A stretch of DNA of 64,000 bases from Tyto alba (Eukaryota > Chordata > Aves > Strigiformes > Tytonidae): assembly GCF_018691265.1 (NCBI RefSeq), contig NW_024881282.1, positions 48,155,853-48,219,852 of the forward strand, read 5' to 3'. Of this stretch, positions 1-8,448 are shown one piece after another; within the stretch, counting starts at the first letter, position 1; the number at the start of each line of letters is the position of its first letter. The position numbers and the translations under genes were made by a program. Under the pieces are notes generated by a model. The model searched no databases. It was given only the letters and a program-made list of their open reading frames with translations, and was not told the origin of the DNA.

Positions 1-56
1 AATAGGGTTTAATTTTGGACTAAATGTTTTTCTTCCTTTCATTTTTTTTTTTTTAG

Positions 57-576
57 GAACAAAGCTTGTGCCACGGAAACAGTGTTAAATTCGGCAAGGA
101 ACCCAAACATAATCTCACCTTGCTCCCTTCTTCCAGTTCCTGGGGACTCTGATTTTTGTGTTAATACTTTGCCCCAGGCAGCTTTCCCTGTGGTTCAGGC
201 AGATGTGCCAAGCCTCTCGTTGACAAATGGCATCAGCAGCCCAGCTCCACATCCTTCCACACCAGCAACCTCCAAAACAGAAAATGGAAGGCCTACCCTC
301 CTCCCCAACCAACCCTTCCTGTGCTTCCCATCTTCATCCCTTTTTATGTTGTGCAGCAGTCATCAGGAAAATAACTTGAGGGAGACCCTGCCCGCTGCAG
401 GAGACGTGGGAAACAGGAGTGCAGAAGCTCAGGCTGCCGTACCTCCTGCTGCCTGCCAGAAACGCAGCTCCCACAAGTGCGCCTCGCCCGCTGCACCTGC
501 AGATGATGAAGAGCCAGCTGCTAAAAAGCAGACGATGGAAGAGAGTGATGTGCCCCTCTCACTTGTGGTACCCAAG
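57..576 (+). CDS. E2F7: E2F7 internal coding exon A
   Basis: The acceptor is a T-rich tract ending TTTTAG at 51-56, and the donor is AAG|GTAAAG at 577. The exon starts with the last base of a split codon and ends on a codon boundary. It encodes about 173 residues. Conserved blocks include [17 protein letters not shown] and the SSSLFML segment. Near the end there is a lysine/arginine pair pattern (QKRSSHK ... EPAAKKQ) around an acidic stretch that resembles a bipartite nuclear localisation signal, and the exon closes with PLSLVVPK. The open frame continues upstream into the intron, so no true start codon lies here. Confidence 0.95.
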
Positions 577-3500
577 GTAAAGGAGTGAATTTCATGAACA
601 CTTACGCTTCCTGTTAGTGAGGAAAGACTTTTGCCCACGGCAGTGTTTTCACAGAAGTGAAAATGTACTACACCACTCTTGTTACAGATACAAATGCTGC
701 CTCCCACATGCTAATAAAATTGTAAGGGGGCTGTGTCAGGAAGTATAGGTATTAACTGGGAGATGTTTTCATACTACCAGCGGAAAGTGGACTGTGATCA
801 CTTTACCTAGTGAAATGCTGCTCAGCTGTTCTTTGGAATCAGTGTCCTGATCATAGTCTTCAACAAAACAGCATGCCAGAGGGGAAGAAATCAATGTGAC
901 TATTACTCCTCATCTTCCCTGTTAGCTTGGGCCTTCCCAGACAGCAGCAGTATTGCTTACTCCACTGAGCTATACCAAATGTGATTTGTACTTTTCTCCT
1001 GCTCTTCAGCGAGAGTCCCTCTCTCTCAAGCCCAGTGTTGCCCACAGCAGGCTGGTGAGAGAAGGCCAATAGTGAAGGTGAAGTGCAGCTACCTCAGAGT
1101 TCTCTTAGCTACCAAAAATAGGGGTCAGGCTCGAGATCATATCAGTGTAAGCCACTAGAAACAGGTGTTTTTCCTTATCAATAAAATACTGATCTTCAAG
1201 CTCAGGCATTTCTAATCTAGTGTCTCCAAGTACTGAAAGTGAACTACAGCACAAGGCACAGAGCTCAGACATCACTAATGCCTCTTCAGACCCTCAGACA
1301 AAGTTTTTAATTTGGTGACTTGCTAATCGAGTTGGTGCTGCTCCTTTGCCCAGAGGCACATTTTACTCTGTAGCTAAGGAAGGGGCATGAGAGACATCAC
1401 ACTGTGTTATTTCAGTTTGGACTCTTCATTTCCTCTTTTGTTTTTGCTTAGAAGCCTTCTGAGTCACCCAAGGCAGAATCTATCCCAGGAAGTGGCTGTA
1501 CATCTGCTGTACATCTAGAAGATTTTCATGTTGACCTTGCAAGTCCTGCTGCTCCAGGGGCTGCAAACAAGGAGTCTCCTAAGTCTTTAGATTCTCGGCA
1601 GCAAGAAAAACGGTCCCAGAATAAAGACCCTGATGAGCCCCCTCCAGGAAAAGAGCACATCTCTAAAGAAAATGCCAATCAACGTTTCCTACCACAGTAT
1701 CTTTATGTTCAGCCTTCTGCTGGTAAGGACAGCCATGAGATCTAGAAGAACCCAAACTTTGCATCTGTTCACTGAGCAAACAGGGAGACCTACAGATAGG
1801 AGAATCGGTCTATATTTGGTATAAAAAGCTGTCAGCAGTTCTCTGTAGTAGTTTAACAGCTCTGAATTCTCTTGACTCCAGATGAACTGTTGCTTCTCTG
1901 AAAATACAGGCATTTTTCTGAGGTGCTCAAACATTAATAGAGATGAATAGTGTGGGTTTTGAATGCCTGAATTATGTGCAGTCATAAAGACACCTATCCA
2001 GCATTCAAAACTCAGAGAAGCTGGAAGTCTAGGTTTGGCAGTAAGGTGGCCAGAATAGCGCAACAGCATCCCCCTGAGTGGGTGAATTTAATCATCTGTG
2101 AACTTTGTACTGTCTTGTAACATATGTCATTGGGATAACCCCACAGAAACTGAGGCACTGGGAGTGTAGCCAGGCCTGCTCGTAGAACACAGTAGGGGTG
2201 GAGAGGAAGCAGCTGAAAGTATTACAGGGGGATTTCATGTCCACCGTTGGTTTTTTTTTTTTTGTATCAGTGTTTGTGTTGAGTGGAAGACTGATTTGTG
2301 GGAACAGGATACGTGTGGCAGATTTCCATGACTACTGCTTTTGGATTTGATTCACTCGTGGCACAGGGGGTCTATGGGATTTCACTTATAGGATGGAGAT
2401 GATCAGTTTGAAAATGTTGATCCTGGTGTTCTGGAAGGACAGGCAAACTGGGAACGAGAACAGCTTCTCTTTCAAAACAGTATTTCAGTTGTTCTCAGGA
2501 AACTGAGCGTATTTGGGGTATATCTTTGTGGGTGTTTTCCATTTGTTGTTTTTTGGTTTGTTTTGGTTTTTTTTTTTCTCATTAAAAGCAGTGTATGTGT
2601 TTTCATATAGCAGAGGATATGATCCCCGTTAGTGAAACAAAAGAGTTTGTTTAGCCAAGGCGTTGCTTGTAACTGAAGTTAGAAACAGGAAATGGGAAGG
2701 TGTGTGGTTGGTACTTAATATGAACAAAGTAAATGGATGCAGATGCAGTGAACAGGCAGCAGGGAGGGAGATGGAGGAAGGTAAGGAAAGGGAGCTTGTC
2801 AGAAGAGTCACGGGTTTGTGGCAGTTTTCTTCCTTCTTTTTTTTCTTATGTTTATCACAGTTTACTTCCTGGGCAGCCTATCTCTTTCTTTATTGTCATA
2901 CCTCTTTCTTGTTCTAGATGAAGTTATAATAGCTTAATTAAAATTTTTCAACTGTATTAACGCTTTGTTTTTTCTCTCTTTGGTCTAGGATTAAGCAGTT
3001 TTAATCTGCTGTTCTCTGCAAACCAAGCCCCTGGTGCCCTCAGCCTGCCCGCAAGCCAGTTACCTTCTCTGAGCCTCCCTTGCGTCGTGGTGCCGCCAGC
3101 AGCCCTGGCTTCCTTCTCTCTCGTCTGTTCTCCCGCCGTCACCAGTCCTCTTTCCCCAGTTCCCGATGGCTCCTTCTCAGCTGCCGCCTCCATGAATTTC
3201 AGCATGTCCAGCCTGGCATCAACGACGCCTGTTTTCATAGGCACCACAGCAGTGGTCACCCCCAAGGTCTCACCCGTGCCGTCGGTGGATCCCCAGCAAC
3301 CGGTTCACCCCGCTCTGCACCTGAGTCCTGTGCTCGCGAGATCTTGCGGTGCTGTTAAACTGGACTCCCCCCTGTGTCTGGGGCAGCCGGTGACCCTTCT
3401 GAAGCTGCAGCAGGTAAGAGTGAGAGGGGGTTGAGTGACGGTGGAGGAGCCGTGGCAGGTCACCGGGCCTGGAGGCAGCTCGGGCTGCAGGCTGGTGCGG

Positions 3501-4932
3501 GTGTGTCAGTGGTAAGCCGGCACGCTGCGGGCTGCTCTCTTCCTCTTAGTTTGCGCGGCCGTCTGTAGCGGTGGCAGGGCTTGGGCCAGTGTGAAAGGCA
3601 TAGCCTGGCATAGCAAGTCTAGCCCTGAACAGTGAAATGGTGAGTTTTTAAAAAACTTACGGGAATTTTAAAATTATAAAAATCTTAATCTTTAAAAATC
3701 TTACAGGAAGAGAGGAAAAAAAAAAGTGAGTTGCAAGGATTTTTTCCCCAGAAATCCAAGTCAGTATTTTTTCCCCTTTTGAAACTGATGTATGTATGTT
3801 ATGCAAAGGCTACAGAAACACATGAGGTGCTCAGGAGGACTGTTTGTCATAATTCAGGAGTCAACTGGCTGCAACACTTCTCAGGTAGTAGTGTCCTGGA
3901 TTCCCTCCTTACCCCAGTTCTGATCTCTGTTCAGCATCAGAACTGGGGAAAAACAACAATTCTTGTGGGTTTTGTTGATCTTTATTAAAAGATATTTTTC
4001 AAAAATCTACCACAGAAGAAGACTTTGTGAGTTAGAAAACAAAGAGAAATTTAGAAGTGAAGGACTCATTTATCTGAAGTACAATGAGTGACATAAAACA
4101 GTCACGTCACACTCTCTTACCTGGGTCTTTACAACTATTAGCAGTGACATTTTGGCACTGCTTTAGCTTATGTTCTTAAATCTGTAATTTGTTTTCCTAT
4201 TGTCTAATGCAGTGACAAATAGATTGAACTTTTGGAAGCTTTATGAATGTTACTTTATCTTGTTTGAGCCTTAGAAAAAGTCTGTAACAGACTGGTTGGC
4301 AGCCAGTCTGATTACAGATTCTAACATTAGAGGTTCCAGCAGAGTGATGCTGAAAACAGAAGTGGCCGGGGTTTAGGAGACTAATTTTAGATCTGTTTTG
4401 ACGCGAACAAATAACGAAAGCGAGTAGAACATCAAGGAAGGAAAAGAGCCATTTAAGCTGAAGGAAAAGATTGGCATAAGAATGAATGAGTATGAACTAG
4501 TCATTAATACTTTTAAGTTGGAAATGGGATAGAGGCTTTCAGCTTCCAGCAGTGATGTACTGGCAGGCACCTCCAGAACAAAAAGGGGCAAAGCCTGTAG
4601 CTTTTCACGTGGAGCTTCTGAAAGGATGTGTGACGTGGTTCCCTATAGTAGCAGGGCACAGGGCTTAATGTCTGCAAGCTGTCTTCTGTTTGCGTGCTTG
4701 CATATAGGCTTTGAGAACACCCTACTGAATCATTTTGGTTTTGTTTCACAAATAGCCTTCATCCACTCCCCTCACTCCCAAGAGCATTCGTCCTGCACGT
4801 CATGAGGCATTTTTCAAAACCCCCGGAAGTCTTGGAGACCCTGTTGCATGGAAGAAAACGGAGGGCAACCAGACCAGAAATGCCAGCTCTGTGCAGAGGA
4901 GACTGGAAATCTCTAGTAGCAGCCCTGATTAA
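57..4932 (+). CDS. E2F7: E2F7 C-terminal half (four spliced exons, 5' partial)
   Basis: Join of 57-576, 1452-1722, 2989-3413 and 4756-4932, about 463 residues plus a TAA stop. All junctions are GT-AG and the reading phases fit (codon boundary, split after base 1, codon boundary). E2F7 is a nuclear, DP-independent E2F that represses S-phase genes such as E2F1 and CDC6. Identity rests on blocks shared in order with mammalian E2F7: the SSSLFML segment, [25 protein letters not shown], and the tail [11 protein letters not shown] followed by QRRLEIS. E2F8 has a related architecture, but these blocks fit E2F7, and so does the long gap before the next promoter (E2F8 and CSRP3 lie close together in mammals). 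The two DNA-binding domains are upstream of the window. What is visible is a Ser/Pro-rich, probably disordered region with several SP/TP sites that cell-cycle kinases could use. Confidence 0.95.
577..1451 (+). other. E2F7 intron between exons A and B
   Basis: A GT-AG intron of 875 bp (GTAAAG donor; TTTTTGCTTAG acceptor). I see no coding exon, repeat element or RNA gene in it. Confidence 0.9.
1452..1722 (+). CDS. E2F7: E2F7 internal coding exon B
   Basis: The acceptor is TTTGCTTAG at 1451 and the donor is G|GTAAGG at 1723. The exon runs 90 codons plus one base, starting [10 protein letters not shown] and ending [13 protein letters not shown], with the glycine codon completed in the next exon. 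It is polar, rich in Ser, Pro, Lys and Glu, and likely disordered. The segment ending in QYL-VQ-AG lines up with mammalian E2F7 while the middle is poorly conserved, as expected for this linker. Several SP dipeptides are possible kinase sites. Confidence 0.93.
1723..2988 (+). other. E2F7 intron between exons B and C
   Basis: A GT-AG intron of 1266 bp (GTAAGG donor; pyrimidine tract and GGTCTAG acceptor). It contains T-rich runs at 2250-2264 and 2548-2579. No coding exon, transposon or RNA gene is recognisable. Confidence 0.9.
2989..3413 (+). CDS. E2F7: E2F7 internal coding exon C
   Basis: The acceptor is TTGGTCTAG at 2988 and the donor is CAG|GTAAGA at 3414. The first two bases complete a split glycine codon, then 141 codons follow, ending LLKLQQ. 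The segment is rich in Ser, Pro, Ala, Val and Leu (for example [34 protein letters not shown]) and matches the low-complexity region before the E2F7 tail. No folded domain is expected. GC content is visibly higher than in the flanking introns. Confidence 0.94.
3414..4755 (+). other. E2F7 last intron
   Basis: A GT-AG intron of 1342 bp (GTAAGA donor; CACAAATAG acceptor). Its first ~150 bp are GC-rich, the rest AT-rich. It contains the 4271-4324 inverted repeat listed separately. No further exon is visible. Confidence 0.9.
4271..4324 (+). repeat. Imperfect inverted repeat (hairpin) inside the last E2F7 intron
   Basis: The arms 4281-4295 and 4303-4318 are reverse complements over 15 base pairs with one bulged base and a 7-nt loop (TTGGCAG). 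The pairing resumes outside a 4-nt left-side bulge as TTAGAA (4271-4276) with TTCTAA (4319-4324), about 21 pairs in all. It could fold as a short RNA hairpin in the E2F7 pre-mRNA. It is shorter than a usual microRNA precursor, so function is unproven. Confidence 0.6.
4756..4932 (+). CDS. E2F7: E2F7 terminal coding exon D with stop codon
   Basis: The acceptor AAATAG ends at 4755. The exon has 58 codons plus TAA (4930-4932). It carries the most conserved part of the E2F7 tail: [11 protein letters not shown], then [13 protein letters not shown], then [15 protein letters not shown] sites at LTPK and KTPG are candidate proline-directed phosphorylation sites. Compared with mammalian E2F7, the basic stretch just after LGDP is altered here ([10 protein letters not shown]), while both flanks are conserved. 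Confidence 0.96.
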   Translation, partial: PSSTPLTPKSIRPARHEAFFKTPGSLGDPVAWKKTEGNQTRNASSVQRRLEISSSSPD

Positions 4933-5547
4933 CTCCACTCATTGGAAAGGGTGGACAGATTGTCCTAGGACCCTGTATCGATTACAAGAGAACAAGCTCT
5001 TACCCTGACAAGAGGAGCACGTTAAAATGTCATCCCTTTTGGCATGCTTCCCCGCTATCTATTCACCCACTGGTTCTGTTAACCACCTTCTTCAAAAATC
5101 ACCCTTGGTACTGAAATCCTTTTGCTGAAATTGTGCCTTCTGTACCGATTCAAATTCAGATGCTGTGCTTCACACAGCCTTGTGGGCATCAAATTGTACT
5201 CACGGCCTTAATTTGGAAAACTCTCTTTATTGTTGTGAGGGGATGCAAGCAGATTTTCTTGGAGTCCCCACGGGTTCTTTATTCATGGTTTTAAGTGAGA
5301 TGTCTAGCACTTATCCGGGGTAAGCATTTTTTTTTTTTGCATGTACTCTACTTACCCTGAGTAAATCTGTGGTGCAAATGATAAACTTTTGCAGTTCTGA
5401 GAGCAACTGCTTCCTTGGTTCCAATCTGTCAAATCCTGCCTCCGGAGTGCAGCCTCTTGCTATTTATTTTGTACGATGGAGTGGGATTTAGTGCAAAAAA
5501 GTTATTTTGCAGCTTCAGAATAACAGATTTTCTCATATTTTTTCTCT

Positions 5548-5555
5548 TACTTGAA
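5548..5555 (+). promoter_or_regulatory. miR-26 seed match (8-mer) in the E2F7 3' UTR
   Basis: TACTTGAA is a perfect 8-mer for the miR-26 seed (UCAAGUA plus A opposite position 1). It is the first of three copies in this UTR. Function depends on miRNA expression and was not tested. Confidence 0.6.
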
Positions 5556-5944
5556 TGTCAGTTGGTGGTTGTACAATTTGCCCAGCACTTGTGGTTAGAA
5601 AAACCTAATAATAACTTAACACAATATGATTGAATGTATACATGTGAAAAATATTAAGACCAAAATAACTGTGAAGGTTAACATTTTTATAATTGTGTTA
5701 ATGAACTGTATTAGTCCTTGAGTTTGTTCTTTTTCTTTTACTCTGAGCAAAATGTACAAGTTAGATGTAAAGAATACAAAACCTGTTTCCTTAAATAAGT
5801 TTGACAAAGTAATTTGAGAGTGAGAAGCCACTGAGAGGACTGTGCTAAGATTTCATCTCCCTTTTAAATATATAGTCTAGACTTTATGACCAAGGAACAC
5901 TGGTAAGTTATTAACCACATGATTAGATTCAGTCTAACCTGAGT

Positions 5945-6008
5945 CTACTCAAGTGCCTACTTAGCCGTTTACTTAAGTCTACTTAAGGGGTATGTACTTA
6001 AGTGCCTA
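5945..6008 (+). repeat. Cluster of ACTTAAG-like motifs in the E2F7 3' UTR
   Basis: Five related 8-9-mers lie within 64 bp: CTACTCAAG (5945), CTACTTAG (5957), TTACTTAAG (5969), CTACTTAAG (5979) and GTACTTAAG (5994). AAGTGCCTA occurs twice (5951, 6000). The spacing is irregular (10-15 bp), so this is a degenerate short-period repeat. It resembles NK2-type homeodomain sites at DNA level, or it could be an RNA-level repeat. Confidence 0.6.
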
Positions 6009-7139
6009 ACTCTTCACTTACAGGAATTGCATAACTAGTTAATAGTGCAGTTGAGTGTACTTGCAAGTCAAGGGAGATAGTATCTTTTGGTGTGTATCTA
6101 AACCACAAAAAGAAGCTGAAAAGAGCAGGAGCCCTGAATTTTGGAAGTGGGAAAAAAAATTATCTATATTCCTTTAGGAGAAGATAAAGAAGAGGAGAAG
6201 TCTAACAGTTAACATGCAGAGTCCTCAAATAATGCATGGTGCTATTAGTAGTATAGGACATAATTTTAAGAGTTGATGCTCTTACACTTAGGTATGTTTT
6301 CACTGGTGTAGCAATCTTCAATTAAATTTGCTCAGTTTCCCATTTAAGGAAGTGTTGCTGTTGACATCACGTTACTCTGGACTTTTATCAAACCTAAGGC
6401 CAGCATTGTCAACTCTTCTGTCTTTGGTATTGGTTTTCCAAGGGTAGATACACTGTTGGATGTGCTACTTTGTTGGTTAAGGGAGGCTTGGACTTTGGGG
6501 GTTGGGGATTTGATGAGGTTTCTTATTTTTATAATGAAATGTATTATGAAAATGGAGTTTAAGAAGGAATTCTAGTGAAGCTGGGAGTTTGAGTAATGTG
6601 GCCTTATCTTAGAATAGACCGATAACAGCCTTATAAGGAGGGCTGGTTAGCCCTCATTGAAAGAAAATCTATAGTAGAATTATCATAGGAAATTTGGGGG
6701 ATGGTAAAGAGAAATCCTCAGACTGCTAAATTCTAAGTTTGTTTGGTGGGTTTTTTTCTTTTTAAATTACACTACAGTTGTGAAAGTTTACAAATTTTGC
6801 TTCTGAATTATTACTTCTATGCCCTCTGAAAGTAATTTCACTTTGAAAAGCCACGTGTAATCGGCACGGTGCTGCCCTTGCACTTCTGCTAGCATGCGTT
6901 TGTTGCTGTTGGGGCTGGAAACAGGCTGCTAGGGTTGTGGATGACATGGTGGATGTTGATTCTCCAAACTTGTCTGTTCTCCTCCCCTCTAGTACGGTAC
7001 AGCCTTTTAGTGAAATGGCAGCTGGGAGCAGAGAGAAGGATCGGAGCTAATATTGGCTCTTCTCTCCAGTTGAAGCATCATCACAAAAATTGCCTTGCTT
7101 TGTCAGTGATGTTATTCTGTGCCATAACTAACCTAAATA

Positions 7140-7147
7140 TACTTGAA
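7140..7147 (+). promoter_or_regulatory. miR-26 seed match (8-mer) in the E2F7 3' UTR
   Basis: Second TACTTGAA copy, about 800 bp before the poly(A) signal, in an AT-rich context of the kind that favours accessible miRNA sites. Confidence 0.6.
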
Positions 7148-7515
7148 AATGCAGGGACTGAAAATGGATCTTCAGTTTCCAGTTTCTGCTTCCAGTTTTG
7201 AATTTCCATAAATACAGCAGATCTGGAAATGAGGATCGACTCCCTCACGATCAAAGCTGTTTGATGGCTCATGGTTGTGAAAGCAGATTTGGGCCTGGGA
7301 GAAGAAGGGGGTTGATATGATGTCTTGGTTTTTGTCAGTGCAAAATTCTCACTCAAATAGGAGTAGGACCACCGAAGCGGTTGGGCAGCAAAGGGATCAG
7401 TGCTGCTTACAGTACCTGAGCTGCTGAACAAGACCGGTGCAGGGGAAGAGTTGGTTTTCAAGAGGGAGTAAATTTACCTTTCCTATCTTTGCCTTCACTG
7501 AAAGCTAAGAAGTAA

Positions 7516-7521
7516 AATAAA
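7516..7521 (+). terminator. Alternative AATAAA poly(A) signal of E2F7
   Basis: AATAAA within GTAAAATAAAATAGG. It would give a 3' UTR about 420 bp shorter that lacks the third miR-26 site. No strong GT-rich downstream element is evident. Confidence 0.3.
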
Positions 7522-7667
7522 ATAGGAACAACTCATCAGCAAAGTAGCTTTGGAAAAGCAGAATCTGTATTTGCACTGAGGTGAAGTGCGTACCCAGGAT
7601 GTTCTGCAGGGTTTGTGAAACCTTTCTGTCCCAAGACAGTTGCTGAGGAGGGTGAGCGTATAACTTA

Positions 7668-7675
7668 TACTTGAA
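7668..7675 (+). promoter_or_regulatory. miR-26 seed match (8-mer) in the E2F7 3' UTR
   Basis: Third TACTTGAA copy, about 270 bp before the poly(A) signal. Sites near a UTR end are often the more effective ones. Confidence 0.6.
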
Positions 7676-7939
7676 TTTACCAGCCACGTTTACATTTCTG
7701 ATTGTCTTTTGTAAATTGGTGCTATTTCTGTATTTAAAAAGCTGTATTTTTAATGTAAAGCTGCTTCCAGTTTGTATCTTTGCACTGCTAGTTTAATATA
7801 GTTATTAATTTTATTGCTGTTTTATAACTGTTCTTCAGTGATTAGACGTCCTGCTTTTCCTGCTCTCCAGCCATCTTTTTGCCTGTCTGCATATTTTTTT
7901 TCATATACTATCTTTTAGAAAAATATTAAACTTTTACAG

Positions 7940-7945
7940 AATAAA
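7940..7945 (+). terminator. E2F7: Main E2F7 poly(A) signal
   Basis: AATAAA followed by a TGTGATTT stretch about 25 bp downstream, which suits a GU-rich cleavage element. Beyond this point composition shifts from AT-rich UTR to a GC-richer intergenic patch, supporting a gene end here. Confidence 0.7.
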
Positions 7946-7965
7946 AATGGAATTAAAACTGAGGC

Positions 7966-8417
7966 TGTGATTTCAGTATGGAGAGTGCCCTCAGAAAGAG
8001 ACGTCCGTCCACCGTGCATCCACCCAGGTGAGCCGTCCCTGTCGGATCTGAGCACCGAGTAAGCAGCAGAGGACGACAGCTCACCCCGGCAGCTCTCGAG
8101 TCCAGCTATTTTACACAGCACGGGCACGATTCCCGCTCCAGCTCTTGCAGGCACGAAGACCAGTGCACTGCAAACTGGCTCTTAAAGTCCTGGAGCTGGC
8201 CAGGGGAACACCCGATGGATGGCCCTGGCCCCAAACCATGCGAGGTGATCCCCAGCCCCACCACCTCTGTGGGGCCTGCAGCCACCCCGCAGCCCGGCTC
8301 TCCACGGGATGGCAGCAATGCCTGCCCGACCGCCGGCCGCAGACACCCAAGAGCAAGGCAGGCCCTGCTGCAGGGGCCGGCGTTTGCTTGTGCGTGCTTA
8401 TTAACCACCAACTGCTC

Positions 8418-8448
<31 letters not shown>

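Larger units (their letters stand above)
4933..7965 (+). other. E2F7: E2F7 3' untranslated region
   Basis: About 3 kb of AT-rich sequence between the TAA stop and the best poly(A) signal at 7940. The length is similar to the long mammalian E2F7 3' UTR. It contains three miR-26-type 8-mers (5548, 7140, 7668), an 8-mer (5306-5313) and a 7-mer (5584-5590) match to the miR-302/372 seed, one ATTTA within TATTTATTTT near 5460, and a cluster of ACTTAAG-like motifs (5945-6008). Open frames here, such as the minus-strand one at 7081-7461, show no recognisable protein. The exact cleavage point is inferred. Confidence 0.75.

Noticed and set aside
82..588. Apparent stand-alone 168-residue protein
   Set aside because: It is E2F7 exon A read into the intron. 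The GTG start is not an initiation codon and the last three residues are intronic.
3080..3568. Other-frame proteins over exon C
   Set aside because: Shadows of E2F7 exon C. Only the frame that joins exons B and D gives E2F7-like sequence.
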